Shown here: positions 48,598 through 61,480 of the stretch, piece by piece
Layout: every line of letters begins with the position of its first letter
How positions within the stretch are numbered: position 1 is the stretch's first letter
From: Saccharopolyspora galaxeae
GTDB taxonomy: Bacteria; Actinomycetota; Actinomycetes; Mycobacteriales; Pseudonocardiaceae
DNA: 64,000 bases
Assembly (NCBI RefSeq): GCF_016526145.1
Contig: NZ_JADDUE010000002.1
Coordinates: 654,681 to 718,680, forward strand
Direction of reading: 5' to 3'
Notes under the pieces: model-generated
What the model was told of the DNA's origin: nothing
Databases searched by the model: none
What the model saw: only the letters and a program-made list of their open reading frames with translations
Made by a program: the position numbers and the translations under genes

Positions 48598-49968
48598 GTG
48601 ACCACACGACGTTCCCAGCCCACAGCGGAGCACCCGGCCGAGACCGGTGTTCCCGCAGGCGTCCCGAATCCGGTCGAGCTCCGCACTTACGTGCTGGACA
48701 CCTCGGTCCTGCTGTCCGATCCGTGGGCGATGACCCGCTTCGCCGAGCACAGCGTGGTGCTGCCGCTGGTCGTGATCAGCGAGCTGGAGGGCAAGCGGCA
48801 CCACCCCGAACTCGGGTGGTTCGCACGCGAAGCCCTGCGCGGCCTCGACGAACTGCGGATCCGCAATGGGCGCCTGGACGCTCCGGTGCAGGTCGGAGAG
48901 CACGGCGGCACGTTGCACGTCGAGCTCAACCACTCCGACCCGGAGGTGCTGCCGCCGGGGTTCCGCACCGACTCCAACGACGCCCGGATCCTGGCCTGTT
49001 CGCTGAACCTGGCCGCCGACGGGTACCGGGTCACGCTGGTCACCAAGGACATGCCGCTGCGGGTGAAGGCCGCGTCGGTCGCCTTGGAAGCCGAGGAGTA
49101 CCGGGCGCAGGACGTCGTTTCCACGGGCTGGAACGGCATGGCCGACCTGGACGTGCCGCCGAACGCGGTGGACACCCTGTTCAAGGAAGGCGTGGCCGAC
49201 CTCGACGACGCCCGCGACCTGCCCGCGAACACCGGTCTTCGGATGCTGGCCGGGTCGCAGAGCGCGCTGGGCCGGGTCACCGCGGACAAGCAGGTGAAGC
49301 TGGTCCGCGGCGACCGGGAGGCGTTCGGGTTGCACGGGCGCTCCGCGGAGCAGCGGATCGCGCTGGACCTGCTGCTCGACCCGGAGGTCGGGATCCTCTC
49401 GCTCGGCGGCCGCGCCGGGACGGGCAAGTCGGCGCTGGCGTTGTGCGCCGGCTTGGAAGCCGTCATGGAGCGCCAGCAGCACCGCAAGGTCGTGGTGTTC
49501 CGGCCGGTGTACGCGGTGGGCGGTCAGGAACTCGGCTACCTGCCCGGCAGCGAGAACGACAAGATGCAGCCGTGGGCGCAGGCGGTCTTCGACACGCTCG
49601 GTGCGCTGGCCAGCGAGAACGTGCTCGACGAGGTCACCGACCGGGGCATGCTGGAAGTGCTGCCGCTGACCCACATCCGCGGCCGGTCGCTGCACGACTC
49701 GTTCGTGATCGTGGATGAGGCGCAGTCGCTGGAACGCAACGTGCTGCTCACGGTGCTTTCCCGGCTCGGGGCGAACTCCCGGGTGGTGCTCACGCACGAC
49801 GTGGCGCAGCGGGACAACCTGCGGGTCGGCAGGCACGACGGGGTGGCCGCGGTGATCGAGAAGTTGAAGGGTCACCCGCTGTTCGCGCACATCACGCTGA
49901 CCCGCTCGGAGCGTTCGCCGGTGGCGGCGCTGGTCACGGAGATGCTGGAGGGCGAGTTCACCCCCTGA
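48598..49968 (+). CDS. phoH2: PIN-domain/PhoH-domain ATPase (PhoH2 type)
   Basis: 456 aa from GTG 48598 (GAGGGAG upstream). N-terminal PIN RNase domain with acidic residues in [23 protein letters not shown] and DSNDARIL; C-terminal PhoH ATPase with Walker [14 protein letters not shown] and Walker [16 protein letters not shown]. In mycobacteria PhoH2 is a sequence-specific RNA helicase and RNase, the toxin of a toxin-antitoxin-like pair. Convergent with guaB1; a 51-bp palindrome separates them. Confidence 0.93.
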   Translation: MTTRRSQPTAEHPAETGVPAGVPNPVELRTYVLDTSVLLSDPWAMTRFAEHSVVLPLVVISELEGKRHHPELGWFAREALRGLDELRIRNGRLDAPVQVGEHGGTLHVELNHSDPEVLPPGFRTDSNDARILACSLNLAADGYRVTLVTKDMPLRVKAASVALEAEEYRAQDVVSTGWNGMADLDVPPNAVDTLFKEGVADLDDARDLPANTGLRMLAGSQSALGRVTADKQVKLVRGDREAFGLHGRSAEQRIALDLLLDPEVGILSLGGRAGTGKSALALCAGLEAVMERQQHRKVVVFRPVYAVGGQELGYLPGSENDKMQPWAQAVFDTLGALASENVLDEVTDRGMLEVLPLTHIRGRSLHDSFVIVDEAQSLERNVLLTVLSRLGANSRVVLTHDVAQRDNLRVGRHDGVAAVIEKLKGHPLFAHITLTRSERSPVAALVTEMLEGEFTP

Positions 49969-50035
49969 TCCGGACGACGACCGCCACGCCTCGGGCGACA
50001 CGCCCGCGGATCACCTGATCGTCGTGAGTGGTTCG

Positions 50036-50086
50036 GAGTGAACGGACTGTTCGACCAACCTGTTGGGACGAGCGGTCCGTTCACTC
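50036..50086. repeat. Dispersed 51-bp nested palindrome, copy C
   Basis: Arms GAGTGAACGGACTGT and GCGGTCCGTTCACTC pair at 13 of 15 positions, with a CCAACCTGTTGG inner palindrome. It fills the gap between the convergent phoH2 and guaB1 stops (12 bp before the guaB1 stop). Confidence 0.85.
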
Positions 50087-50098
50087 GGAACGTCCGGC

Positions 50099-52310
<2,212 letters not shown>

Positions 52311-52403
52311 GACCGGAATAAGATCGAGAACGCGAGTTCGAGAGCAAGCCGCTGCACCCGGACGTGTTCGGAGATCACCGGTTCCGGGCAGCGGCGGCTC
52401 GGG

Positions 52404-52865
52404 TCAGAGCTCTTCGCCGCTGAGCATCGGCTCGAACGACCGGTAGGCCGCGTAGTTGCGGAAGAACCGGCTGTAGAGCTCGGAGCCGTCGTCGAAGGTG
52501 GCGTCCTCGACCTGCTTGACCTCGACGATCTCCTTGAACTTCCAGGTGATCAGCTCGCCGTCCTCGTTGTGGTAGCTGGTCGCCTGCTGCTTGCCGTAGT
52601 CGGTGGCCTTCTCCTTCGCCTCCGCGGCGGACTCGGCCTTGACCAGCACGAAGGATTCCTCGTACAGCTGCGGCTCGGCGGCGCTCTCCGCGCTGATCTC
52701 GATGAGCAGCAGCGCGACGTAGAACTCGGCATCGGCGGCGGAGGCGCGGACCTGGAAGTCCCGCGGGTCGATGCTGCCGGAGCCGATGTCGATCGAGCCG
52801 ACCTGCTCGTCGGCGAGTTCCTCGGCAGCCTCGGCGGGGATGTCGTCGTCGCTGGGTGTGCTCAT
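52404..52865 (-). CDS. DUF4288 protein
   Basis: 153 aa. Acidic N-terminus (DDDIPAEAAEELADEQ) and a compact alpha/beta domain: EFYVALLLIEISAES...YEESFVLVKAESAAEAKEKATDYGK, then ITWKFKEIVEVKQVED. Matches the DUF4288 pattern. Its start overlaps the DNA ligase stop by 4 bp, so it is coupled to the ligase. Role unknown. Confidence 0.82.
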   Translation of the reverse strand: MSTPSDDDIPAEAAEELADEQVGSIDIGSGSIDPRDFQVRASAADAEFYVALLLIEISAESAAEPQLYEESFVLVKAESAAEAKEKATDYGKQQATSYHNEDGELITWKFKEIVEVKQVEDATFDDGSELYSRFFRNYAAYRSFEPMLSGEEL

Positions 52866-54406
52866 ACCTCCAGTTTCGCATCCGGCTCGACTCCGCCCGG
52901 GAGCATGGCCCGCACGGCTTCGACGGTGTCGGCGGAGGCGGCGTCCTTGTCCGGGCGGTAGCGCAGCACCCGCGCGAACCGCAGCGCCACTCCGCCCGGG
53001 TAGCGGGTGCTGAGCTGCACGCCGTCCAGCTCGATCTCCACGACCAGTTCCGGCGCCAGGTGCACCGTCCAGTCGTCGCGGTGCGTCTCGTGCCTGGGGA
53101 ATTCACTGGTCTGCCAGGCGAGCAGCTCGTCGGTGAGTCCTTTGAACGTCTTGCCCACCATGATCGGCGGCCCGCCGTCCGGGTCGCGGGCGCCCAGGTG
53201 CAGGTTCGACAGGTGGCCGCTGCGGCGGCCGTGGCCCCATTCCGCGGCCAGCACCACGAGATCCAGCGTGTGCGACGGCTTGATCTTGCGCCAGGTCCGG
53301 CCGCGCCGCCCAGCCGCGTACACCGAATCCAGGGCTTTGACGACCACGCCCTCGTGCCCGGCGTCGAGCGATTCGTCGAGCAGCGTCGCGGCCTGCTCGG
53401 AATCCGCGCCGGCCCGCACTCCCGGGATGCGGTGCCCGGCCGCGACGTGGTGCAGCGCGTCCAGCCGCCGGCGCAGCGGCTCGTCCACCAGGTCGGTGCC
53501 GTCCAAGTGCAGGCAGTCGAAGAAGTAGGGCCGCAGCACCTCGTCGCGCGGGCTCTGCGCGCCGAACCGGGCCATCGTCTCCTGGAACGGGCGGGGCCTG
53601 CCGGAGTCGGTGAGCGCGAGCGTTTCCCCGTCCAGCACCACCGATTCGCAGTCCAGCCCGCGCACCAAGGCCACCAGTTCGGGCACCTGACCGGTGATCT
53701 CCCGCAGCGTGCGGGTGTAGACGTGCACCTCGTCGGCAGCGCGGTGCACCTGGATCCGCGCACCGTCCATTTTGTACTCGACGCTGCACTCGCCGAGTTC
53801 GCCCAGCGTTTCCGCCAAGGTTTCGGCTGGGGAGGCGAGCATCGGCCGCAACGGCCTGCCCACCTCCAGCCGGAACTCCGCGAGCGCGGCCGCGCCGCCG
53901 GTCAGCGCCGCTTCCGCGGTGGCGGGCAGCCGCCCGGAGAGCATGAACGCGCGGCGCACCGCCTCCCCGGGCACCTCGGCCGCTTCGGCGACGGCCTCCA
54001 CCATGACGCCTTCCAGCGCGCCCTGGCGCAGTTCGCCGCCGAGCAGCCGGATCAGGAACCCCTGTTCGGCGGCGGTGGCGCGGCCGAGCAGCTCGGTCAG
54101 CGCGGCCACCCGCCGACGACCCGAACCGGAGCCGGTGATCCCGCGCAGCTCGCCGATCGCCGCATCCACCTCCAGGACGCTCAGCGAGGACTCCGCCGCG
54201 GGCGCCACGTCCAGTTCGGACAGCGTCGACCAGCCCACGCCCGCGCGTCCGCCGGGCAGCTCGCCCGCGAGCAGCGCGGTGGCCGGCCGGATCTCGGCGG
54301 CCGTCAGCTCGGTGAGCAGACCGGCGATCGCGGCCACCTTCGACTTCCGGGACCGGGTGGCCGCGACTTCGGCGGACGCGGCCACGACCGCGGCGAGCGA
54401 AACCAT
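52862..54406 (-). CDS. ligB: ATP-dependent DNA ligase (LigB type)
   Basis: 514 aa from ATG 54406. Residues 1-190 are the helical N-terminal DNA-binding domain; the adenylylation Lys is in VEYKMDGARIQVHR; further nucleotidyltransferase motifs are YTRTLREIT, VLDGETLAL, EGVVVKALDS and WRKIKPSHTLDLVV; an OB domain follows. Length matches mycobacterial LigB (about 507 aa), a non-essential ligase. Such enzymes act in repair rather than replication, which uses LigA. Confidence 0.92.
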   Translation of the reverse strand: MVSLAAVVAASAEVAATRSRKSKVAAIAGLLTELTAAEIRPATALLAGELPGGRAGVGWSTLSELDVAPAAESSLSVLEVDAAIGELRGITGSGSGRRRVAALTELLGRATAAEQGFLIRLLGGELRQGALEGVMVEAVAEAAEVPGEAVRRAFMLSGRLPATAEAALTGGAAALAEFRLEVGRPLRPMLASPAETLAETLGELGECSVEYKMDGARIQVHRAADEVHVYTRTLREITGQVPELVALVRGLDCESVVLDGETLALTDSGRPRPFQETMARFGAQSPRDEVLRPYFFDCLHLDGTDLVDEPLRRRLDALHHVAAGHRIPGVRAGADSEQAATLLDESLDAGHEGVVVKALDSVYAAGRRGRTWRKIKPSHTLDLVVLAAEWGHGRRSGHLSNLHLGARDPDGGPPIMVGKTFKGLTDELLAWQTSEFPRHETHRDDWTVHLAPELVVEIELDGVQLSTRYPGGVALRFARVLRYRPDKDAASADTVEAVRAMLPGGVEPDAKLEV

Positions 54407-54525
54407 GCGCCCATGGTGCGCGCGAACCCCGACAGCGCGCTGCCACCGGCCGGCCACTGTGGAACCGCGGCGGCGTTGCGGCACGTCCCAGTGCTCATCC
54501 GGAACGAATGGGGGTGTTCCGGGCC

Positions 54526-54556
54526 GGCCGTGCGCCTCACCGCGAGGCGCACGGCC
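54526..54556 (-). terminator. Hairpin downstream of fumC
   Basis: Perfect 13-bp stem GGCCGTGCGCCTC / GAGGCGCACGGCC with a 5-nt loop, 15 bp past the fumC stop. Very stable; no U-tract. Confidence 0.8.
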
Positions 54557-54571
54557 ACGACCCGGCCCGCC

Positions 54572-55966
54572 TCACTTGGCCTGGGCCATCCCGAGCACGT
54601 CCAGCGCGGTGTCCAGCTGCTCCAGCGTCAGCTTGCCGGAGTCGACGTGCCCGCGTTCCAGCACGACCTCGCGGATCGTCTTGCGCTCCTTGAGCGCCTG
54701 CTTCGCGACCGAAGCCGCCTCCTCGTAGCCGATGTAGTGGTTCAGCGGCGTCACGATCGACGGCGAACCCTCGGCGTACTCGCGGGCGCGGTCGGCGTTC
54801 GCCTCCACCCCGGCGAAGACCTTGTCCGCCAGCAGCCGGGAAACCGCCGCCAGCAGCCGCGCCGACTCCAGCACGTTGCGCGCGATCACCGGCAGGTTCA
54901 CGTTCAGCTGGAAGTTGCCCTGCGCACCTGCGAAGGAGACCGCCGCGTCGTTGCCGATGACCTGCGCGACGACCTGCAGCGTGGCCTCCGGGATCACCGG
55001 GTTCACCTTGCCCGGCATGATCGAGGAGCCGGGCTGCAGGTCCGGCAGCGCCAGCTCGGCCAGGCCGGTGCGCGGGCCGGAGCCCAGCCAGCGCAGATCG
55101 TTGGCGATCTTGTTCAGGCTGACCGCGACGGTGCGCAGGTTGCCCGAGGTCTCCACCACGCCGTCCTGGCTGGCCTGCGCCTCGAAGTGGTCGCGGGCCT
55201 CGGTCAGCGGCAGGCCGGTCACCCGCGCGAGCTCCTCGGAGACCGCCTTGCCGAAGCCCTCCGGCGCGTTGAGCCCGGAACCGACGGCGGTCCCGCCGAT
55301 GGGCAGCTCGCCCAGCCGGTCCAGCCCGGCCTTGAGCCGTTCCACGCCGAAGCGCACCTGCGATGCCCATGCGCCCGCTTCCTGGCCGAGCGTGATCGGC
55401 ACCGCGTCCATCAGGTGCGTGCGCCCGGACTTCACGACCTCGGCCCAGTCGGCGGCGCGCTGCTCGATGCCCGCGGCCAGGTGCTCCAGCGCCGGGACGA
55501 CCTCGGCGAGCACGGCCTCGGTGGCCGCGACGTGGATCGTGGTCGGGAACGTGTCGTTGGACGACTGCGAGGCGTTGACGTGGTCGTTCGGGTGCACGTC
55601 GCGGCCCAGCGAGCGGGTGGCCAGGGTCGCGATGACCTCGTTGGCGTTCATGTTCGACGACGTGCCGGAGCCGGTCTGGAACACGTCGATCGGGAAGTGC
55701 TCGTCGTGGCGGCCTTCGGCGACCTCGTCGGCCGCCGCGGCGATCGCCTCGGCCATGTCGGCCTCGAGGATGCCGAGCTTGCCGTTGACCCGGGCGGCCG
55801 CGGCCTTGAGCAGCCCGAGCGCGCGGACCTGGGACCGCTCCAGCCCGCTCCCGGAGATCGGGAAGTTCTCCACCGCGCGCTGCGTTTGCGCGCGGTAGAG
55901 GGCCGCGGCGGGCACTTTGACCTCACCCATCGTGTCGTGTTCGATCCGGTAGTCCTGTTCAGCCAT
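54572..55966 (-). CDS. fumC: Class II fumarate hydratase
   Basis: 464 aa from ATG 55966. Class II signatures: [52 protein letters not shown] and the catalytic SS loop [15 protein letters not shown]. Iron-independent homotetramer converting fumarate to malate in the TCA cycle. Mycobacterial fum and glpX are neighbours; here the ferredoxin reductase and trypsin genes lie between them. Confidence 0.95.
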   Translation of the reverse strand: MAEQDYRIEHDTMGEVKVPAAALYRAQTQRAVENFPISGSGLERSQVRALGLLKAAAARVNGKLGILEADMAEAIAAAADEVAEGRHDEHFPIDVFQTGSGTSSNMNANEVIATLATRSLGRDVHPNDHVNASQSSNDTFPTTIHVAATEAVLAEVVPALEHLAAGIEQRAADWAEVVKSGRTHLMDAVPITLGQEAGAWASQVRFGVERLKAGLDRLGELPIGGTAVGSGLNAPEGFGKAVSEELARVTGLPLTEARDHFEAQASQDGVVETSGNLRTVAVSLNKIANDLRWLGSGPRTGLAELALPDLQPGSSIMPGKVNPVIPEATLQVVAQVIGNDAAVSFAGAQGNFQLNVNLPVIARNVLESARLLAAVSRLLADKVFAGVEANADRAREYAEGSPSIVTPLNHYIGYEEAASVAKQALKERKTIREVVLERGHVDSGKLTLEQLDTALDVLGMAQAK

Positions 55967-56160
55967 GCAGGAAGTGTCCACCGCCGGGGCCGCGGTGGTC
56001 AGTATGGGTCGCCCCACGCCGAGCCGGTCACCTGGCCGGCCGCGCCGAGCTGGACCGATATAGGTGACCAAGGTCGTCGCCGCGGGCGTGGAACGGCCCG
56101 CGCGCAGCGGAACAGGTCTAGGCTCGGCTGTGATCCACGTTGCACTGCCGGGGAGTGGGC

Positions 56161-57135
56161 ATGGCCGAGCCGTTGGAAGTCGATCTGCTCGTCGTGGGGG
56201 CCGGGCCGACCGGCCTGTACGCGGCCTACTACGCGGGTTTCCGGGATCTGTCGGTGGCGCTGGTCGATTCGCTGCCGGAACCCGGCGGGCAGGTCACCGC
56301 GATGTACCCGGAAAAGATGATCTTCGATGTGGCCGGTTTCCCCGCGGTGCGCGGCCGCGACCTGGTCACCGCGCTGGTCGAGCAGGCCGCTCAGTACCAG
56401 CCGCGCTACCTGCTGGGGCGGGACGCGACCGAACTGTCCGATGAGGACGGTTCCGTCGTCGTGTCGGCAGGTGCGGAGCAGGTGCGCGCCCGCGCGGTGC
56501 TGATCACCGCTGGGATCGGGGAGTTCACCCCGCGCCCGCTTCCCGCGGGCGGCGATTGGCTGGGCCGCGGCGTGGTGCACTTCGTCCCGGAGCTGGCCGT
56601 GCACGCCGGGCAGGACGTGCTGGTCGTCGGCGGCGGGGATTCCGCGTTCGACTGGGTGCTGGCGCTGCAGCCGATCGCCCGCAGCGTCACGCTCGTGCAC
56701 CGCCGTGCGCGGTTCCGCGCGCAGGCCGGGCTGGTGCGCAAGGTCGAAGACCTCGGCGTTCCGCTGATCACCGAGGCGCAGGTCGCCGAGGTGCGCGGCG
56801 ACGAGAACGGGGTGCACGAGGTCGAGATCGAGGTGGGGGAGCAGCGGCGGGTGCTGCCCGCGCAGACGGTCGTCGCCGCGCTCGGGTTCACCGCCGATCT
56901 GGGGCCGATCGAGCAGTGGGGGCTCGACCTGGACAAGCGCAGCATCAAGGTGGACACCACCATGCGCACCAACCGGGAGAAGATCTACGCCGCCGGGGAC
57001 GTGGCGAGCTACCCGGGCAAGGTCAAGCTCATCGCGACCGGGTTCGGCGAGGCCGCCACCGCGGTCAACAACATCGCCGTGGAGCTCGACCCCGCCGCGC
57101 ACCTCTTCCCCGGGCACTCCTCGAACAAGGGCTGA
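56161..57135 (+). CDS. Ferredoxin/flavodoxin-NADP reductase, thioredoxin-reductase-like type
   Basis: 324 aa from ATG 56161 (GGGGAG upstream). FAD motif [23 protein letters not shown] motif [18 protein letters not shown]-terminal FAD contact [24 protein letters not shown]. The redox C-x-x-C of thioredoxin reductase is missing between them, as in the YumC/TrxR-like FNR class. Probably supplies electrons to ferredoxin-dependent enzymes such as P450s or IspH. Confidence 0.9.
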   Translation: MAEPLEVDLLVVGAGPTGLYAAYYAGFRDLSVALVDSLPEPGGQVTAMYPEKMIFDVAGFPAVRGRDLVTALVEQAAQYQPRYLLGRDATELSDEDGSVVVSAGAEQVRARAVLITAGIGEFTPRPLPAGGDWLGRGVVHFVPELAVHAGQDVLVVGGGDSAFDWVLALQPIARSVTLVHRRARFRAQAGLVRKVEDLGVPLITEAQVAEVRGDENGVHEVEIEVGEQRRVLPAQTVVAALGFTADLGPIEQWGLDLDKRSIKVDTTMRTNREKIYAAGDVASYPGKVKLIATGFGEAATAVNNIAVELDPAAHLFPGHSSNKG

Positions 57136-57150
57136 CCCCGGGAATGGAAA

Positions 57151-57180
57151 CGGCCGCCCTCCCCCGGAGGAGGGCGGCCG
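57151..57180. terminator. Hairpin between convergent FNR and trypsin genes
   Basis: 12-bp stem CGGCCGCCCTCC / GGAGGGCGGCCG with a 6-nt loop, 15 bp past the reductase stop. Confidence 0.85.
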
Positions 57181-57218
57181 CGTCGGTGGGGTTCGTTCGC
57201 CGAACCCTTTTCCAGATG

Positions 57219-57962
57219 TCAGGCGCCGGTGTTCTGCTCGACCCAGTCGGACAGCGCCGAGACGTCGGTGTAGATCGACGGTCCGGTGGCGCAGTTCGAG
57301 TCGTTGTTGCCCGCGCGGCTGGTCGCGCCGATCAGCTCCCAGTTGCCGGGGGTGCCCTTGATCTGCGGCCCACCGGAGTCGCCGTAGCAGGCGCCGGAGT
57401 CGCCGCCCGGGTTCGACGTGCAGATCTCGGACTCGCCGGTGATGCCGCTGCACTCGCCGTCGTCGACGATCGAGGTGTCCAGTTCCTGCAGGTTGGCCGG
57501 TGCTTCACCACCGGGCGCCGGGCTGGTCTGGCCCCAGCCGATGATGCGGGTCTCGGTGCCGGTCGCGCCGGACTCGGCCGCGATCGGGATCGGCGCCGCC
57601 GAAACCGCCTTGTCCAGCTTGAACACCGCGATGTCCGCGGACGGGTGGACGTTGATCTCGCTGACGCCCGCCTCTTCGCCGCCGCTGGCGTGCTGCAGGC
57701 TGCCCACCCGCACCTGGAACTGGTCGGGCTGGCCGCCCTCGACGCAGTGCGCGGCGGTGACCGCCCAGTCCGGCTTGATCAGCGAGGCGCCGCAGCTGTG
57801 CGAGCCGCCGTTCTGCAGGGAGATCATGAACGAGTAGGGCTCGGCGGCGTCGTGCCCGCCGACGATCAGCGGCGCCGGGTCGTCGGCTGCTGCGGCGGGC
57901 GAGGCCATCGCCGCAGCGGCGCCCACGGCGAGCGCTCCGGTCAGCAGGGGGCGGATGCGCAT
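57219..57962 (-). CDS. Secreted trypsin-like serine protease (S1 family)
   Basis: 247 aa. Signal peptide MRIRPLLTGALAVGAAAAMA...AAADD, then mature IVGGHDA, indicating activation by cleavage before Ile as in trypsin. Triad: TAAHCVEGG (His), DIAVFKLD (Asp), CYGDSGGPQIKG (Ser). Six cysteines allow three disulfides. The Asp six residues before the catalytic Ser region (GGDSGACYGDSGG) is consistent with trypsin-like specificity. An extracellular nutrient-acquisition protease. Confidence 0.93.
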   Translation of the reverse strand: MRIRPLLTGALAVGAAAAMASPAAAADDPAPLIVGGHDAAEPYSFMISLQNGGSHSCGASLIKPDWAVTAAHCVEGGQPDQFQVRVGSLQHASGGEEAGVSEINVHPSADIAVFKLDKAVSAAPIPIAAESGATGTETRIIGWGQTSPAPGGEAPANLQELDTSIVDDGECSGITGESEICTSNPGGDSGACYGDSGGPQIKGTPGNWELIGATSRAGNNDSNCATGPSIYTDVSALSDWVEQNTGA

Positions 57963-58196
57963 GAGGTGAGGTCCTTCCGTCGGCCCGGCCGCGGCCGGGA
58001 GTGCCGTCCCGGCCCGGAACAGCCGGAATGATCACCGACGGTAAGGATCTCCACCAGTTCGAGGCACCGACTTTCGGTGGGGCTGCGCTGACCCCAACGC
58101 AGGTGTGCCGCGTACCCGCGGCAACGTCGCAGCTCACGGCTTCAAACGCACCGAATTCGGAAAATACCGGTAAAAACCCGCGCCCGAACCCGGCCC

Positions 58197-58247
58197 GAGC
58201 GAACGGACCGTTCGTCCCAATAGATTGGTCCAACAGGCCGTTCACTC
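58197..58247. repeat. Dispersed 51-bp nested palindrome, copy D
   Basis: Ends GAGCGAACGGACC and GGCCGTTCACTC; the centre is a perfect CCAAT-AG-ATTGG stem. It lies 13 bp from copy E, and the spacer itself (CGGCGATCTCGCCG) is palindromic. Confidence 0.85.
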
Positions 58248-58260
58248 GGCGATCTCGCCG

Positions 58261-58309
58261 GAGCGAACGGAACTTCGGTCCGAATGGATCGGGAGCGGTC
58301 CGTTCGCTC
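58261..58309. repeat. Dispersed nested palindrome, copy E
   Basis: Perfect 11-bp arms GAGCGAACGGA / TCCGTTCGCTC around a TTCGGTCCGAA palindrome. It ends 15 bp before the glpX stop and is well placed to terminate glpX. Confidence 0.85.
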
Positions 58310-58324
58310 CGGGGAGGATCGCGG

Positions 58325-59362
58325 TCAGGCGCCGTGCCGGCCGGTGTCCTGGCCGTCCAGGTCGACGTTGGAGTACTCGCGCAGCTTCGCCAGCCGGTGC
58401 GAACCCTCGATCACCCGCACCGTGCCGGACTTCGACCGCATCACGATCGACTGCGTGCTGCACCGGTTCGCGCGGTAGTGCACGCCCTTCAGCAGCGCCC
58501 CGTCGGTGATCCCGGTGGCGCAGAAGAACACGTTGTCCCCGCGCACCAGGTCCGAGGTCGTCAGCACCCGCTCCACGTCGTGCCCGGCGTCGATCACCTG
58601 CTGCCGCTCGGTGTCGTCCTTCGGCCACAGCCGCGTCTGGATCTCGCCGTCCATGCACTTGAGCGCGGAGGCGGTGATGATGCCCTCCGGCGTACCGCCG
58701 ATCCCCATCAGCATGTCCACGCCGCTGTCCGGGCGGGCCGCCGCGATCGCGCCCGCGACGTCGCCGTCCGAGATGAACTGGATCCGGGCGCCCGCCTCGC
58801 GCACCTCGGAAACCAGCTTGTCGTGCCGCGGCCGGTCCAGGATGCACACCGTCACGTCCGAGACGTCGATGTGCTTGGCCTTGGCGACCCGGCGGACGTT
58901 CTCGGCGACCGGCGCGGAGATGTCCACCACGTCCGCCGCTTCCGGTCCCACCGCCAGCTTCTCCATGTAGAACACCGCCGAGGGGTCGAACATCGCGCCG
59001 CGCTCGGCCACCGCGAGCACCGCCAGCGCGTTCGGCATCCCCTTGCTCAGCAGCGTGGTGCCGTCGATCGGGTCCACCGCGACGTCGCACTCGGGGCCGT
59101 TGCCGTTGCCGACCTCTTCGCCGTTGAACAGCATCGGCGCTTCGTCCTTCTCGCCTTCGCCGATGACCACGACGCCGCGCATCGACACGGTGCCGATCAG
59201 CTTGCGCATCGCGTCCACGGCGGCGCCGTCGCCGGAGTTCTTGTCGCCGCGCCCGGTCCAACGGCCGCCGGCCATCGCGGCGGCCTCGGTGACCCGCACG
59301 AGTTCCATCGCGAGGTTGCGGTCAGGCGCTTCGTGGCGGCTCTGCGTGGTGGACGTGCTCAT
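58325..59362 (-). CDS. glpX: Class II fructose-1,6-bisphosphatase
   Basis: 345 aa from ATG 59362 (GGGAGG upstream). Metal and phosphate motifs: [46 protein letters not shown], and [20 protein letters not shown]. It dephosphorylates fructose 1,6-bisphosphate in gluconeogenesis; in actinobacteria GlpX is usually the main or only FBPase. Downstream of xseB by 144 bp, perhaps in the same transcript. Confidence 0.95.
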   Translation of the reverse strand: MSTSTTQSRHEAPDRNLAMELVRVTEAAAMAGGRWTGRGDKNSGDGAAVDAMRKLIGTVSMRGVVVIGEGEKDEAPMLFNGEEVGNGNGPECDVAVDPIDGTTLLSKGMPNALAVLAVAERGAMFDPSAVFYMEKLAVGPEAADVVDISAPVAENVRRVAKAKHIDVSDVTVCILDRPRHDKLVSEVREAGARIQFISDGDVAGAIAAARPDSGVDMLMGIGGTPEGIITASALKCMDGEIQTRLWPKDDTERQQVIDAGHDVERVLTTSDLVRGDNVFFCATGITDGALLKGVHYRANRCSTQSIVMRSKSGTVRVIEGSHRLAKLREYSNVDLDGQDTGRHGA

Positions 59363-59506
59363 CGCGCCTCCCGGTCGGCGAACTGGGCTGTGCATCGGCG
59401 CGCGGGCGAGGCGCGCTCGTGTTCACGGATCTTCCCAGATCGCACACCCCGAGGCCGGGTCACGTGGGCGAGGCCACGCTCCGCCTCGGGCCGGATGGTC
59501 CCGGGC

Positions 59507-59770
59507 TCACTCGGACTCGGCGGGCTCCTCCACCGATGCCAGCGCGCGCTCCACGCGTTCCCGGGCGCCCGCGAGGTGCCGTTCGCACACCGTGGCCAGC
59601 GCTTCGCCGCGCTCCCACAGCGCCAGCGAGTCCTCGAGCGACAGCCCACCTGCCTCGAGCTGCTTGACCACCTCGGCCAGCTCGTCCCGCGCCTGCTCGT
59701 AGCCGAGTTCGGCGACTTCGGGGTGATCGGCGACCGGGTCGAACTGCTCGTCCTGCTGCTCGTTGGTCAC
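59507..59770 (-). CDS. xseB: Exodeoxyribonuclease VII small subunit
   Basis: 87 aa. Family motif [38 protein letters not shown] is visible (here [20 protein letters not shown]), giving two helices that bind XseA. GTG start overlaps the upstream gene's stop by 4 bp. Works with XseA at 60.2 kb to degrade single-stranded DNA into oligonucleotides. Confidence 0.94.
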   Translation of the reverse strand: MTNEQQDEQFDPVADHPEVAELGYEQARDELAEVVKQLEAGGLSLEDSLALWERGEALATVCERHLAGARERVERALASVEEPAESE

Positions 59771-60174
59771 GGGGCGGGGCTCTCCAGCTTCGCGGGCACG
59801 GACACCACGGCGGTCGCGATGGCCTGGTCGTAGCCGACGAACGCCTCGGCGAACTCGGCGCCGTCGCCTTCGCGGACCGCGTCGTTGATGCGCAATTGCG
59901 CTTCGGTGACCCTACGTCGGTGCGCGGCGCCGCGGCCGACCCACCACCTGGTTCCGCCGTAGCTGGAGGTCGCCTCGGCCAGCGCGCGCAACTTGACCGG
60001 CAGCGTCCTGCGCTCGCCGGCGTCGCAGCCGCCGAGCAGCGCAGTCCAGCAGTGGGCCGCGGCCGCATCGGCCTCCTGGGCGCACCGCCGCACCCGTTCC
60101 GCGCCGCCGAGGTCCGGTGAGCTGGTCACCGCGACGGTCAACGGGAGGAACGTGGGTTCCTGCGCTGACTGCAC
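59767..60174 (-). CDS. Uncharacterised protein between xseA and xseB
   Basis: 135 aa from GTG 60174 (GGGGAGG with good spacing; another GTG is 3 bp upstream). Largely helical with three Cys ([25 protein letters not shown]) and a basic middle ([24 protein letters not shown]). No signal peptide or known domain. Coupled by a 4-bp overlap to xseB, so it is probably made together with exonuclease VII. Confidence 0.75.
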   Translation of the reverse strand: MQSAQEPTFLPLTVAVTSSPDLGGAERVRRCAQEADAAAAHCWTALLGGCDAGERRTLPVKLRALAEATSSYGGTRWWVGRGAAHRRRVTEAQLRINDAVREGDGAEFAEAFVGYDQAIATAVVSVPAKLESPAP

Positions 60175-60214
60175 CACGACCTCCCCTTCACACCGGACGA
60201 TGCGCGCCGCACCG

Positions 60215-61480
60215 TCATTCGGGTACGACGGCGCGCACCGCACCGTCAACGACTCGGACCCGCAGTTCGGTTCCCGGTGGCGCGTCCTCGACCGAGCGCA
60301 GGACACCGTCCGCGCCCTCGGGATCGACGCGCTGCACAACCGCGTACCCGCGAGCAAGAGTGGCCGCCGGACCGAGGGTCGTCAAGCGTGATCGAGTCGC
60401 GGCCATCGCGTGCCCCTCGGCGGTGAGCACCGTCGTGATCGCCCGCCGTGCCCGGTCCCGCGCCACCTGCACCTGCTCTGATCTGCGCTGCAGCGGTCCG
60501 TGCGGGTCGGCGAGCACCGGGCGGCTGCGCAACGAGTCCAGCAGCCTGCGCTCGCGATCCACCCATCCGTGTAGCGCCCGCCGGGCGCGGTCGCGCAGCT
60601 GGGCCACCCGCTGGGTCTCTTCGGCCATGTCCGGTACGACGCGTTTGCCCGCCCCGGTGGGGGTGGAGCAGCGCACATCGGCGACGTGGTCCAGCAGCGG
60701 TGAGTCCGGTTCGTGCCCGATCGCGCTGACCACCGGGGTGCGGCAGGTCGACACCGCCCGGCACAGCGCCTCGTCGGAGAACGGCAGCAGGTCCTCCACG
60801 CTGCCGCCGCCGCGGGCGAGCACGATCACGTCCACCTCGGGGTCGCGGTCCAGCTCGCCCAGCGCATCGAGGATCTGCGGCACCGCGGTCGAACCCTGCA
60901 CGGCGACGTTGCGGATCTCGAAGCGCACCGCGGGCCAGCGCAGTTCGGCGTTGCTGAGCACGTCGTGCTCCGCGGCAGAGGCACGCCCGGTGACCAGGCC
61001 GATCTTGTTCGGCAGGAACGGCAGTGCGCGCTTGCGCGCCGGATCGAACAGCCCCTCGGCGCGCAGCAGCGCCCGGAGCCGTTCGATGCGGGCCAGCAGC
61101 TCGCCGACGCCGACCGCGCGGATCTCGTCGACCCGCAGGCTCAGCGTCCCGCGGCCGAGGAAGAACGAGAACTTGCCGTGCACCACCACGCGACTGCCGT
61201 CGGTCAGCGGCGGATCCTGCTGGCGCAGCAGCGCCGACGAGCAGGTCAGGCTCAGCGACACCTCGGCGGACGGGTCGCGCAGCACCATGAACGCCGTCGC
61301 GTTGCCCTGCCGGATCTTGATCTGGGTGAGCTGACCTTCCACCCACACGTCGCCGAGCCGGTGGATCCAGTCGGCGACCTTGCGCGCCACGGTCCGCACC
61401 GGCCACGGCTGCTCCGGGCTGGTCGGAGTGGGGCTGCTCGATGCGCCCGGATTGTTCGGCGTCGGATTGTTCGGGGGCAC
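60215..61480 (-). CDS. xseA: Exodeoxyribonuclease VII large subunit
   Basis: 421 aa from GTG 61480 (GAGAGGAG upstream). OB-fold N-terminal domain ([26 protein letters not shown], here [13 protein letters not shown]), catalytic-domain motifs [41 protein letters not shown] and [28 protein letters not shown], then a long coiled coil and C-terminal TLARGYAVV segment. First gene of the xseA-hypothetical-xseB set. Confidence 0.94.
   Translation of the reverse strand: MPPNNPTPNNPGASSSPTPTSPEQPWPVRTVARKVADWIHRLGDVWVEGQLTQIKIRQGNATAFMVLRDPSAEVSLSLTCSSALLRQQDPPLTDGSRVVVHGKFSFFLGRGTLSLRVDEIRAVGVGELLARIERLRALLRAEGLFDPARKRALPFLPNKIGLVTGRASAAEHDVLSNAELRWPAVRFEIRNVAVQGSTAVPQILDALGELDRDPEVDVIVLARGGGSVEDLLPFSDEALCRAVSTCRTPVVSAIGHEPDSPLLDHVADVRCSTPTGAGKRVVPDMAEETQRVAQLRDRARRALHGWVDRERRLLDSLRSRPVLADPHGPLQRRSEQVQVARDRARRAITTVLTAEGHAMAATRSRLTTLGPAATLARGYAVVQRVDPEGADGVLRSVEDAPPGTELRVRVVDGAVRAVVPE

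Larger units (their letters stand above)
57963..58324. other. 360-bp intergenic region with two palindromic elements
   Basis: Lies between the protease start and the glpX stop, both on the minus strand. The right half holds palindrome copies D and E; the left half must contain the protease promoter. No coding frame. Confidence 0.6.
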
